A stretch of 13,578 bases of DNA from Clostridiales bacterium (GTDB lineage Bacteria; Bacillota_A; Clostridia; Christensenellales; Aristaeellaceae): positions 1 through 13,578 of the forward strand of contig JAIKWN010000074.1 in NCBI GenBank assembly GCA_024684665.1, in the 5' to 3' direction. The notes below the pieces were generated by a model that saw only the letters and a list, made by a program, of their open reading frames with translations, ran no database searches and was not told the origin of the DNA. Position 1 is the first letter of the stretch; the number at the start of each line of letters is the position of its first letter. Below are positions 6,158 through 13,578 of this stretch, piece after piece. A program made the position numbers and the translations under genes.

Positions 6158-6739
6158 TTATTCCGATTCAAAGTCCCGCAGCATGGAAAGGACCGTGTGC
6201 AGCGGAAGACCGACGACATTCGAGTAAGAGCCCTCAATCCGGTCAATAAACGCGCCTGCGGCGCCCTGAATGGCGTAGGCGCCTGCTTTATCGTAGGGTT
6301 CATCTGAGTCAAGATATGCCTGCAGTTCCTCTTTTGTAAGCGCAAGGAAGTGCACCCGCGTTTCTGCAAGTGCCTTCCTCATTCTGTCTTTCTCCGGGCA
6401 CAAGAAGCAGACGCCGGTGAACACGGTATGCCAACGGCCGGACAGTTCCCGAAGCATCGCCTCCGCGTCCGCACGATCCTTCGGTTTGCCAAGGTTCTTC
6501 CCGTCAATCGCAACTGTAGTATCTGCGGCGATGATCAGCCCGGACGGATGGCGTACCGCTACACTTTTCGCCTTCCGCTCGGACAGGGAGAGTACCATTT
6601 CCTCCGGCGGTCCGATGAAATCCTCATCTGCACTGGAGACGTCCACCGTATACCGGAGGCCGACGCTGTCAAGAAGCTCCCGCCTTCTAGGAGAGGCGGA
6701 CGCAAGGATCAGTTCCCGCTGCGGTTGTTTCAAACACAT
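6158..6739 (-). CDS. maf: Maf-family nucleoside triphosphate pyrophosphatase
   Basis: Maf proteins (193 aa here, the usual size) hydrolyse nucleoside triphosphates to monophosphates and pyrophosphate in the cytoplasm. Family members act on dTTP/UTP and modified nucleotides, and over-expression arrests septation in Bacillus. The signature LASASPRRRELL lies at residues 12-23, AADTTVAIDGKNLGKP at 71-86, the HTVFTGV segment at 104-110, and EPYDKAGAYAIQGAAG at 147-162, which carries the general acid-base region. All expected motifs are intact. The arginine-rich SPRR plus YAIQG pattern fits the dTTP/UTP-type group, but substrate cannot be fixed from sequence by eye. Both ATG (6739) and an in-frame TTG at codon 3 are possible starts, with AGAAGGG upstream of both. 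It follows xpt by 35 nt and precedes mreB by 13 nt. maf next to mreBCD is a conserved arrangement in Bacillota and proteobacteria. Confidence 0.93.
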   Translation of the reverse strand: MCLKQPQRELILASASPRRRELLDSVGLRYTVDVSSADEDFIGPPEEMVLSLSERKAKSVAVRHPSGLIIAADTTVAIDGKNLGKPKDRADAEAMLRELSGRWHTVFTGVCFLCPEKDRMRKALAETRVHFLALTKEELQAYLDSDEPYDKAGAYAIQGAAGAFIDRIEGSYSNVVGLPLHTVLSMLRDFESE

Positions 6740-6774
6740 TCATCCCTTCTCTGATACTCTTTTTCCCTTCACAC

Positions 6775-7350
6775 TCAGTCTTCCATGAACTCGATCTTTC
6801 CATCCGCCATAGATCGGATCCGAGCAAGTGAGTAGAGATCGATTCCGGCTTCCCGCAGGCGCTCCGGCCCCTTCTGGAAAGACTTTTCGATGACGATTCC
6901 TACACCTGCAAGCGTCGCTCCCGCCTGTTCAATCAGCTTCTTCGCGCCCAGCGCCGCTTCACCATAGGCGAGAAAATCGTCAATGAAGAGCACATTCTCC
7001 CCTTTCGGAAGGAAATCCCACTTCGCAGTCAGGCTATATTCTTTTCCTTTTGTAAAGGAGATCACGGTCGTGGACAGCAGATTGCCCGCCATGATCTTGG
7101 ACGCTTGCTTTTTCATGATGAGCAGCGGGACATGGAGCGCGAGCGCTGTAAAGGCTGCCGGCGCGATCCCGGAGCTTTCGATGGTTGCGACCCGATCTAT
7201 TCCCCGTCCTTCAAAGTGGCGCGCGAACTCTTCGCCGATTTCACGCATCAGCTCCACATCCACCTGATGATTGAGAAAAGAATCCACAAGCAGCACTTCC
7301 GTGCCAATAGCCTGTCCCCGTTCAGAAATTGCCTGCTCCAACAGTTTCAT
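6775..7350 (-). CDS. xpt: Xanthine phosphoribosyltransferase
   Basis: Xpt (191 aa; B. subtilis Xpt is 194 aa) converts xanthine and PRPP to XMP for purine salvage in the cytoplasm. It matches the B. subtilis type closely: VDSFLNHQ at residues 22-29, TIESSGIAP at 56-64, the PRPP-binding signature VLFIDDFLAYGEA at 120-132, and GIVIEKSFQ at 151-159, ending in SLARIRSM. The ATG overlaps the miaA stop by 4 nt (ATGA) and has a strong AAGGAGG at 9 nt, so it is co-translated with miaA. In B. subtilis xpt is paired with the permease pbuX behind a purine riboswitch. Here there is no permease and no room for a riboswitch, so expression must follow the upstream operon. All catalytic motifs are intact. 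Confidence 0.95.
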   Translation of the reverse strand: MKLLEQAISERGQAIGTEVLLVDSFLNHQVDVELMREIGEEFARHFEGRGIDRVATIESSGIAPAAFTALALHVPLLIMKKQASKIMAGNLLSTTVISFTKGKEYSLTAKWDFLPKGENVLFIDDFLAYGEAALGAKKLIEQAGATLAGVGIVIEKSFQKGPERLREAGIDLYSLARIRSMADGKIEFMED

Positions 7351-8327
7351 GATTCCGTCCCTCCTTCTCCTTGCTCTTGCCCTTTCCCTTGAAGACCAGA
7401 CCTGATCGCAGAAAGCAGCGCCTGCAGCAGGTCTTCCTTATTCGCATAAGACGATAGGTCAAACCATCGGATGTCCTTGTCCCGCAAAAACCAGGTCATC
7501 TGCCGTTTTGCATAACGCCGGGAGTTCCTCTGGATCAGCCGGATGGCCTCTTCCTTCGGAATGCTTCCCGCAAGGTACTCTATCATCTCTTTATAGCCAA
7601 TTGCCTGTCTTGCGCTCCCCCAGGTTTCCACCGGATATTCGAGGAGGAGCCTGTGCACCTCGCTTTCGAGTCCCAGGCTGATCATCGTATCCGTACGCCG
7701 GTCAATGCGCGGATACAGGATCTCCCGAGGAAGCGTCAATCCGAAGGCCAGGATGCGGTATTTCCCCTCGCTGCGTTCTTCCGCCGTTCCGTCGGGAGAT
7801 CTGGCTACCTCAAGAGCGCGAATCACGCGACGCACGTCGTTTTCACTGAGCCGCGCCGCCGCATCCGGATTCAACTCTGCCAGTTTATCATGCAGTTTCT
7901 TTTTCCCCCCTGCCGTTTCAGCCAAAGCATGCATCTCTTCACGAAAAGCGGGATCGGAAGAAACACCTCCGTAACTCTGATTGTAGCGGAGCGCAGTCAG
8001 GTACATCCCCGTTCCGCCCACCAGCATCGGAAGCTTTCCCCGCTTCAGAATCTCGTCAATAACCGCTTCAGCATCCCTCTTATAATCCGCTACGGTGTAT
8101 TCCGCCGTTACGGGGAGGATATCGATCATGTGGTGAGGAACCTTCCTGCGGTCTTCCTCCGGAGGTTTGGCCGTTCCGATATCCATACCCCGGTACAGCT
8201 GCATGGAATCGATGCTTATGATTTCCGCATTCAGCTTTTCTGCAAGTGGAAGAGAGATTTCCGTTTTGCCAACCCCCGTCGGTCCCACAAGCGCAACCGC
8301 GACGGGGCGCGTATCTTTCTTTTCCAT
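7347..8327 (-). CDS. miaA: tRNA dimethylallyltransferase
   Basis: MiaA (326 aa) transfers a dimethylallyl group from DMAPP to N6 of A37 in tRNAs that read UNN codons, making i6A. That product is the substrate of MiaB, which is encoded at the other end of this cluster. The P-loop GPTGVGKT lies at residues 15-22, the DSMQLY motif at 40-45 (DSMQVY in most homologues), DIGTAKP at 49-55, VGGTGMYL at 103-110, VRRVIRALEV at 165-174 and RRYAKRQMTWF at 270-280. Length and motif order are normal. A Gly/Gln/Glu-rich tail of about 15 residues ends the protein and overlaps xpt by 4 nt. The ATG lies 3 nt after the mutL stop and has no good ribosome binding site, so it probably depends on coupling to mutL translation. 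Confidence 0.97.
   Translation of the reverse strand: MEKKDTRPVAVALVGPTGVGKTEISLPLAEKLNAEIISIDSMQLYRGMDIGTAKPPEEDRRKVPHHMIDILPVTAEYTVADYKRDAEAVIDEILKRGKLPMLVGGTGMYLTALRYNQSYGGVSSDPAFREEMHALAETAGGKKKLHDKLAELNPDAAARLSENDVRRVIRALEVARSPDGTAEERSEGKYRILAFGLTLPREILYPRIDRRTDTMISLGLESEVHRLLLEYPVETWGSARQAIGYKEMIEYLAGSIPKEEAIRLIQRNSRRYAKRQMTWFLRDKDIRWFDLSSYANKEDLLQALLSAIRSGLQGKGQEQGEGGTES
7360..7366 (-). promoter_or_regulatory. Strong ribosome binding site of xpt inside the end of miaA
   Basis: AAGGAGG on the minus strand lies 9 nt before the xpt ATG at 7350, within the last codons of miaA. It encodes part of the Gly/Glu-rich MiaA tail. It contrasts with miaA itself, which has almost no ribosome binding site. 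Confidence 0.7.
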
Positions 8328-8330
8328 ATT

Positions 8331-10337
8331 TTATTTGTTAATCCGGTGGAAACGCTTTTCGAGCTCCTGCCGGGAGAGAGTGATCACAAAAGGTCTCCCA
8401 TGCGGACAGGTCGGCGGAGCGTCCTGCTTGGACAGTTCCTGTAAAAGAACCGATACTTCCTCGTTTGAAATCCTGTCTCCGCCCTTGATAGCCTTCTTGC
8501 AGGCCATCTGCAGGATGGCGTCCCGCCGCTTTTCCCGGGTTGAAAGCACGCGCAGTTCGGACAGGCGGTCCACCAGGTCAAGAAAAGCAGCCCTGCCTTC
8601 CGGTTCCCCAAGGATGTTCGGTACAGCGCGGACCTGATATGCGCCGTCGCCGAATTCCGAAAACTCATATCCCGCGTCCTCAATCTCCTGGCGGAAACCT
8701 TCTATCCTCTCCCGTTCCACGGGGGTAACGTTCACGATGATCGGCGTAAGCAGCATCTGACTGCCGCCCCCTGCGTCGATTTCACGCATGAGCCGCTCGT
8801 AGAGGATACGTTCGTGGGCAGCATGCTGATCCACGAACAGCACCTGATCCTTGCCCTCCAGAACGATGTAGGTATTGAAAAGGATTCCGACCGTCCGATA
8901 TCCGGAAAACGCATTCGGTTCTGCCTCACGCGTCCCCGCGGCAGTCATCACGGGTGCGCTGACGGTTTCTTCCGCCCTTTGCCGTGAATCCGCCGCAGAT
9001 TCTGGGTAAGGGACAAACGGAATTGACTGCTGCGCCGGAAGAGGTGCGGCCGTTTCCCGCGGGCCCTGATCAGTGGCTGCCGGCGGAGCAGAGCTGAAGA
9101 GTGGCTGCTGCAGCGTCCCTCCCGAAGGAAGGTTCATTTCCGGTGTGCTCGGCTGCGTCGCCGTTATGACCGGAGAAACAGCTTCCTCCCTACTCTCTGC
9201 TGTCTTTTGCTCCTCCGCGATAGCCGCTCTCGCCGCGGCCAGTCCCTCCTCCGTATCCGTACGAAAAACCTGCAAGGTTGCCCGAGGGACGAACGGTGGT
9301 TCCATTTCATCCGGCCGCAGCATTTTCGGCGCGGTTTCCATGATCTCACGGGGGAAACACCCTGCCACCGCACCCATCACCCGGCCGAATATCAGCCTTT
9401 CGTCCGAAAAGCGCACCTCCAGTTTGTTCGGGTGCACGTTGACGTCCACCATATTTCCCGGCATATGCAGACAGAGGACGCAGACCGGATAATGCCCAAT
9501 AGTGACCCGTTCCTTGCATCCGGCCTCCAGAGCCTGGGAGAGCAGCGGGCTTCTAATCGTCCTGCCATTGACGATAAAAGTCTGTCGGCCGCGGTTGGCT
9601 CGCGCTTCGTCGCCGACACCAACGAATCCCGTAACACTCACGCCGCCTTCGGACGAAACCGGCAGCATGTTTTCCGCAGTCTCCCTGCCGTAAACGGAGG
9701 CGATGGCCGCGCGAAGATCTCCGCTGCCCGTGCTCGCATAGATCTGCTTCCCGTTTGCGATGAAACGGAAGGAAACGTCTGGCCGGGACAGGATAAACCG
9801 GGCCATAAGGTCCGCAACTTTCCCCGCTTCGGTGTTTGGTTTCTTCAGGAACTTCCTGCGTACCGGCGTATTGAAGAAGAGATCCCGCGTCACGACCGTC
9901 GTGCCAACGGGGCTGGCTGCCGCCCGGATCTCCATCATTTCGCCGCCCTCCGAAACCGCGCGGAGCCCCTCCGGATCCCGCTCAGTCCTCGTCGTCAGGG
10001 TCACCCGGGAGACCGCTGCAATTGAGGCCAGTGCTTCCCCGCGAAAGCCTAATGTAGACAGATCGAAGAGCTCCTCAACGCTTTTCAGCTTGCTGGTTGC
10101 ATGCCGCTCGAAAGCCATACGGATGTCCCCGGGAGCGATCCCGCATCCGTTGTCCGTCACCCGGAGATAGGCAATGCCGCCGTCCCGGATTTCTACCGTG
10201 ACGGAAGTTGCCCCCGCGTCCAGGCTGTTTTCCACCAGCTCTTTAACCGCTGATGCCGGGTTTTCTACCACCTCGCCCGCAGCGATCATTCCGATCAGTT
10301 CATCTCGGAGCTTTTCGATTGGCCTTCTCGTTTCCAT
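8331..10337 (-). CDS. mutL: DNA mismatch repair protein MutL with endonuclease site
   Basis: MutL (668 aa) is the MutS partner that, in bacteria lacking MutH, nicks the new strand. The N-terminal GHKL ATPase domain shows IAAGEVVENPASAVKELVEN (18-37), DNGCGI (62-67), and RHATSKL with STLGFRGEAL (78-103). The transducer domain carries VNVHPNKLEVRF at 299-310. A linker at about 345-475, rich in Ala, Pro, Glu and Thr, follows. The C-terminal domain holds the metal-binding endonuclease motif DQHA(x)2E(x)4E at 503-514, ACKKAIKGGD at 612-621 and CPHGRP at 644-649, so this is a nicking-competent MutL. Two candidate clamp-binding peptides are visible: QMLLTP (527-532), at the position of the Bacillus motif, and QQPLF (410-414) in the linker. 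The ATG lies 15 nt after mutS with AGAGGA upstream. Confidence 0.97.
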   Translation of the reverse strand: METRRPIEKLRDELIGMIAAGEVVENPASAVKELVENSLDAGATSVTVEIRDGGIAYLRVTDNGCGIAPGDIRMAFERHATSKLKSVEELFDLSTLGFRGEALASIAAVSRVTLTTRTERDPEGLRAVSEGGEMMEIRAAASPVGTTVVTRDLFFNTPVRRKFLKKPNTEAGKVADLMARFILSRPDVSFRFIANGKQIYASTGSGDLRAAIASVYGRETAENMLPVSSEGGVSVTGFVGVGDEARANRGRQTFIVNGRTIRSPLLSQALEAGCKERVTIGHYPVCVLCLHMPGNMVDVNVHPNKLEVRFSDERLIFGRVMGAVAGCFPREIMETAPKMLRPDEMEPPFVPRATLQVFRTDTEEGLAAARAAIAEEQKTAESREEAVSPVITATQPSTPEMNLPSGGTLQQPLFSSAPPAATDQGPRETAAPLPAQQSIPFVPYPESAADSRQRAEETVSAPVMTAAGTREAEPNAFSGYRTVGILFNTYIVLEGKDQVLFVDQHAAHERILYERLMREIDAGGGSQMLLTPIIVNVTPVERERIEGFRQEIEDAGYEFSEFGDGAYQVRAVPNILGEPEGRAAFLDLVDRLSELRVLSTREKRRDAILQMACKKAIKGGDRISNEEVSVLLQELSKQDAPPTCPHGRPFVITLSRQELEKRFHRINK

Positions 10338-10352
10338 GCTTTATCCTCTTTG

Positions 10353-13013
10353 TCAAGACCTTCGCGCTTTTTCCTTCAGCTCAAACAGCGCGTTCATCGC
10401 TTCCATCGGAGTCATGGACATAACGTCCATTTCCCGAAGCTCTTCCACAAGACGGACAGCGTCCGTTTCGAAAAGGTTCACCTGCTGCTGTTTTTTCCCC
10501 TGGGTCTCGCCAAGAATGTTCTGTCCCAAACCTTTTGCGTTCACATCGGCCGCTTGCAGACGGGCAAGGATTTCGTGCGCCCGCATGAGAACCGGCCGCG
10601 GCAGGCCGGCGAGCCTTGCCACCTGAATGCCGAAGCTCTTGTCCGCACCGCCGCGCTCGATCCTGCGCAGGAAAATGACGTCCTCCCCGTGCTCCTTCGC
10701 ACTGATGCGGTAATTGACAACGCCGGGCAGCTTTCCCTCCAGTTCGCTCAGCTCGTGATAGTGGGTAGCGAACAGAGTCCTGGCGCCAATCCGCTTCGGA
10801 TCTGCCATGTATTCCACCACAGACCACGCGATGGCAAGGCCGTCGAAGGTACTTGTACCCCGTCCAATTTCATCCAAAATGACGAGGGAACGTGAAGTTG
10901 CAGACGAGAGAATCCCGGCCAGTTCGTTCATCTCTACCATGAAAGTCGACTGTCCGCCCGCCAAATCATCAGAAGACCCGATGCGCGTAAAGACGCGGTC
11001 CGCGATTCCGATATGCGCGGACTCCGCCGGGACAAAGCTTCCGATTTGTGCGAGGATCACGATAAGGGCGGTCTGCCGCATATAGGTACTCTTGCCGGCC
11101 ATATTGGGGCCGGTGACGATCAGCATCCGATTCCCGTCCAGGTCCATCAGCGTATCGTTCGGTACGAAGGCGTCGTCCCCCCGCATAGCAGCTTCCACGA
11201 CAGGATGCCGCCCACTCTTAATCTCGATGACGTCGTCCTCCGCGACTTCCGGACAGACATATTGCCTCCGAAGCGCGGTATCAGCAAGTGCTGAAAGCAC
11301 GTCCAGCGTTTTCAGCCCATCCGCAAGCGCCTGAATTCTCGGTATCTGTTCCGTCAGGAATTCTCGGATCTCGGAAAAGAGCTGCTGTTCCAGCCGTACG
11401 GCGTTTTCCTGCGCACCAAGAACCGTCTGCTCAATCTCATGCAGCTCCGGTGTCGTAAACCGTTCGCAGTTTGCGAGGGTCTGCCGTCTCGTGTAACGAA
11501 AGGGAACCTGATCGTAAAAGGATTTCGTAACCTCGATGTAGTAGCCGAAAACCTTATTGTACTGGATGCGCAGGTTCTTGATTCCAGTCTCCTCACGCTC
11601 TTTTGTCTCGAGATCCTGGATCCACTGTCGCCCGTCCCGGGAGGCTGCTCGGTAGCGGTCCAGCTCCTCGGAATAACCCGACCGGATAAAGCGCCCGTCC
11701 GCCATCAGCGCCGGGGCGTCCGGATCGATCGCCCGCGCAAGCAGATCGGCGATGTCCGGAAGGGGATCGCAGGCCGCCGCTAGCTCCCCGATCAGTCCCT
11801 CCTGCGGAAGCCGCAGCAGGTACTCCCGAATGGCGGGGATATGGGAAAGCGAGGCAGTGAGGGCCAAGCAGTCCTTGGGGCTTACAGTACGGTAGGCCAC
11901 GCGGCTTGAGAGCCGCTCCACGTCGTAAACTGCCCGGAGTTCCTCCCGGATACCGGAAAGAACCAATTCCGCGTCGTGCAGCGCCGATACTGCAGAAAGC
12001 CGCCGACGGATTTCCGAAAGATCCGTCAGGGGCTGCTCCACCCAGGCGCGGAGAAGCCGCCCACCCATGGATGTGCAGGTCGTATCCAGAACGCCCAGCA
12101 ACGAATGCCGCTTCTGCCTGCCACGGAGGGATTCCGTCAATTCAAGGCTCCGCCTTGCCGTCTGGTCCAACAGCATATAGCTCCCGCTGTCGTATGGGCT
12201 CAGACGGGTGATATGGGCAAGCGCGTTTTTCTGCGTCTCCACGCAATAGTTCAGAAGGGCACCGGCGGCGCGGATGGCCAGTCTCTTTCCCTCCATAGCG
12301 AAAGCGTCCAGACTCTGCATCGCAAAATGCGAAAGCAGCGCCTTACGGCATGGGGCATACGCATAAGCCGCCTCCCCCCGCACAGTGGCAGCTATTCCCC
12401 CTTCATCGAAGGCAACGGGGACATTTGCAATGATTTCGCTGGGTGCGATGCGGCTCATTTCTTCCTGGAGTGTTTTCCCGGTATCTTTCCGTTCGTACGC
12501 AAAAAACTCTCCCGTCGAAAGATCCGCGAAAGCAAACCCGATTTTTCTATCCTCCCGGCAAACGGAGAGGAGATACCGGTTCTCCCTGTCCGGCAGCATG
12601 GAGGTCTCGATCACCGTTCCCGGCGTCACGACGCGGATAACGTCCCGCTTGACCAGTCCCTTTGCCGTAGCGGGGTCCTCCAGCTGCTCACAGATGGCGA
12701 CCTTGTAGCCCTTTTCGATGAGCCTTCCGATATAGCTTTCTACGCTGTGATACGGAACGCCGCACATGGGTGCCCGCTCCGGGAGGCCGCAGCTCTTTCC
12801 CGTCAGCGTCAGTTCCAGTTCCCGGGATGCCAGCTCCGCGTCCTCGAAGAACATCTCGTAAAAATCGCCCAGGCGATAGAACAGAATCGCGTCCGGATAC
12901 TTCTGTTTGGTTTCGAGATATTGCCGCATCATGGGCGTCACGCTGCTGATGCGGAGCCCTTCCGGTGTCTCTTCCATTCCGTATTCTTTTCCGGAGATTC
13001 CCTGTTCCATCAT
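10353..13013 (-). CDS. mutS: DNA mismatch repair recognition ATPase MutS
   Basis: MutS (886 aa) binds mispaired bases and small loops and recruits MutL. The mismatch-recognition Phe-x-Glu is FYE at residues 51-53 within GDFYEMF. The connector, core and clamp domains follow (about 130-560), with YNKVFGYYIEVTKS at 484-497. The ATPase domain has Walker A GPNMAGKST (635-643), the ST..FMVEM signature (689-695), Walker B LDEIGRGTSTFDG (713-725) and THYHEL (750-755). All motifs are intact, as expected for MutS1 rather than MutS2. A C-terminal QVNLF (844-848) matches the beta-clamp binding consensus. The C-terminal helices (860-886) resemble the tetramerisation region. The start overlaps the miaB stop by 4 nt. 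Tandem ATG codons occur at 13013 and 13010, and a further in-frame ATG lies at codon 13, so up to 12 N-terminal residues are uncertain. Confidence 0.98.
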   Translation of the reverse strand: MMEQGISGKEYGMEETPEGLRISSVTPMMRQYLETKQKYPDAILFYRLGDFYEMFFEDAELASRELELTLTGKSCGLPERAPMCGVPYHSVESYIGRLIEKGYKVAICEQLEDPATAKGLVKRDVIRVVTPGTVIETSMLPDRENRYLLSVCREDRKIGFAFADLSTGEFFAYERKDTGKTLQEEMSRIAPSEIIANVPVAFDEGGIAATVRGEAAYAYAPCRKALLSHFAMQSLDAFAMEGKRLAIRAAGALLNYCVETQKNALAHITRLSPYDSGSYMLLDQTARRSLELTESLRGRQKRHSLLGVLDTTCTSMGGRLLRAWVEQPLTDLSEIRRRLSAVSALHDAELVLSGIREELRAVYDVERLSSRVAYRTVSPKDCLALTASLSHIPAIREYLLRLPQEGLIGELAAACDPLPDIADLLARAIDPDAPALMADGRFIRSGYSEELDRYRAASRDGRQWIQDLETKEREETGIKNLRIQYNKVFGYYIEVTKSFYDQVPFRYTRRQTLANCERFTTPELHEIEQTVLGAQENAVRLEQQLFSEIREFLTEQIPRIQALADGLKTLDVLSALADTALRRQYVCPEVAEDDVIEIKSGRHPVVEAAMRGDDAFVPNDTLMDLDGNRMLIVTGPNMAGKSTYMRQTALIVILAQIGSFVPAESAHIGIADRVFTRIGSSDDLAGGQSTFMVEMNELAGILSSATSRSLVILDEIGRGTSTFDGLAIAWSVVEYMADPKRIGARTLFATHYHELSELEGKLPGVVNYRISAKEHGEDVIFLRRIERGGADKSFGIQVARLAGLPRPVLMRAHEILARLQAADVNAKGLGQNILGETQGKKQQQVNLFETDAVRLVEELREMDVMSMTPMEAMNALFELKEKARRS

Positions 13014-13578
13014 ACTCTTTCCCCGCGCAGCGTGCTTTCCCCCGCAGAGAGAATCCGGACTGGCACAAAGCTGCCGACGAGATCCATCTCTCCCGGGAAA
13101 TTTACGGTGACATTGTATTCGTTCTTCCCCGCCAACCGTGAAGGATCCCTCCTGGAGGGGCCCTCCGTCAGCACCTGCTGTACGGAGCCGATCTGAGCCG
13201 CAAGCTTCTCCCGTGTGATTTCCTTCTGCAGGGCAATCAGCTTTCCGATCCTCTGAGAAGAGACTTCCGGCGGAATCTGATCCGGCATCGCGGCAGCCCG
13301 TGTTCCCGCCCGGGGCGAATAGATAAATGTGAAAGCGCTGTCGTAGCGGACCTCCCGCACAAGCTCCATTGTCTCTTCAAATTCTTCTTCCGTCTCCCCC
13401 GGATAGCCGACGATGAGATCGGTGGAAAGCGCGAGATCAGGAATCGCTTTGCGCAGCTTATGGACCTTTTCGAGATACTCCTCCCGCGTATACTTCCGGT
13501 TCATGGAGGCAAGGATCCGGTTGCTGCCATGCTGGGCGGGCAGATGCAGGCTATGGCAGACATGCTTCGCCCCGGCCA
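13010..13578 (-). CDS. miaB: tRNA i6A37 methylthiotransferase MiaB, C-terminal part (partial)
   Basis: The gene enters from the right edge, and only the last 188 or so codons are present. The N-terminal domain and the radical-SAM CxxxCxxC cluster site are outside the window. What remains shows the end of the radical-SAM barrel, with HLPAQHGSNRIL (LPVQSGS in most homologues), MNRKYTREEYLEKV and STDLIVGYPGETEEEFEET. It ends with a TRAM RNA-binding domain whose NVTVNFPG and LVGSFVPVRI segments match MiaB. Nearby family members RimO and MtaB are less likely, because of the TRAM sequence and the adjacency to mutS. MiaB adds a methylthio group to i6A37, the base made by MiaA from the same cluster. 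The stop overlaps the mutS start (ATGA), indicating translational coupling. The frame is open to the edge, and the internal ATG at 13504 is not the true start. Confidence 0.93.
   Translation of the reverse strand, partial: AGAKHVCHSLHLPAQHGSNRILASMNRKYTREEYLEKVHKLRKAIPDLALSTDLIVGYPGETEEEFEETMELVREVRYDSAFTFIYSPRAGTRAAAMPDQIPPEVSSQRIGKLIALQKEITREKLAAQIGSVQQVLTEGPSRRDPSRLAGKNEYNVTVNFPGEMDLVGSFVPVRILSAGESTLRGERV

Noticed and set aside
7351..7480. Purine riboswitch upstream of xpt
   Set aside because: The region is miaA coding sequence with intact reading frame, and no conserved purine-aptamer loop sequences were seen.
9207..10025. Plus-strand open frame of 272 codons opposite mutL
   Set aside because: It is fully contained within mutL opposite its conserved ATPase and transducer domains, with no own ribosome binding site pattern or domain.
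10315..10345. TTGACA just before mutL as a promoter
   Set aside because: No TATAAT-like sequence lies at 16-18 nt. The match comes from the mutS stop codon and the mutL ribosome binding site.
11976..13196. Plus-strand open frame of 406 codons opposite mutS and the end of miaB
   Set aside because: It is antisense to intact MutS motifs, crosses the miaB-mutS boundary, and its product shows no recognisable domain and a His/Arg/Pro-rich composition typical of a shadow frame in GC-rich DNA.

Overview
The window reads as one long leftward (minus-strand) stretch of housekeeping genes from a mid/high-GC member of the Bacillota, most likely Clostridia. The evidence is the miaB-mutS-mutL-miaA block joined to maf-mreB-mreC-mreD-mrdA-(min)-rodA, strong GGAGG ribosome binding sites, TTG/GTG starts and a consensus sigma-A promoter. 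By eye the G+C content is in the mid-to-high 50s percent. I cannot name a genus. No gene is carried on the plus strand, and I see no mobile element, CRISPR array, tRNA, rRNA or clear terminator. Every base lies in, or within 100 bases of, a coding sequence.

Layout in the direction of transcription (high to low coordinates). Fidelity and RNA-modification block, 13578-8331: the C-terminal part of miaB, mutS and mutL. Nucleotide and tRNA block, 8327-6158: miaA, xpt and maf. Cell-shape block, 6144-1: mreB, mreC, mreD, the elongation transpeptidase PBP2 (mrdA), a MinD-like gene, and the first 20 codons of rodA. Junctions are tight: 4-nt ATGA overlaps at miaB/mutS and miaA/xpt, and gaps of 3-35 nt elsewhere. 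The exception is the 96-nt mreB-mreC gap, which holds a near-perfect promoter (TTGACG, 17 nt, TATAAT). Transcription of mreC-mreD-mrdA-minD-like-rodA can therefore be uncoupled from mreB and the repair genes.

How the genes work together: MutS and MutL (the latter with an endonuclease site) make the mismatch-repair pair. MiaA and MiaB act in succession on A37 of tRNA. Xpt and Maf act in purine salvage and nucleotide-pool cleaning. MreBCD, PBP2 and RodA form the elongasome that builds the lateral cell wall.

The most unusual content is in the shape block. The MreB homologue has substitutions at several nucleotide-pocket positions, including the catalytic Glu and the Asp of the phosphate-2 loop. 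The single MinD-like protein sits where minC-minD-minE usually lie, and it lacks the signature lysine of the deviant Walker A motif and the second Asp of the A' motif. Both cytoskeletal ATPases encoded here therefore look altered or inactive. PBP2 also carries an insertion of about 80 residues, and MreC ends in an acidic tail of about 100 residues.
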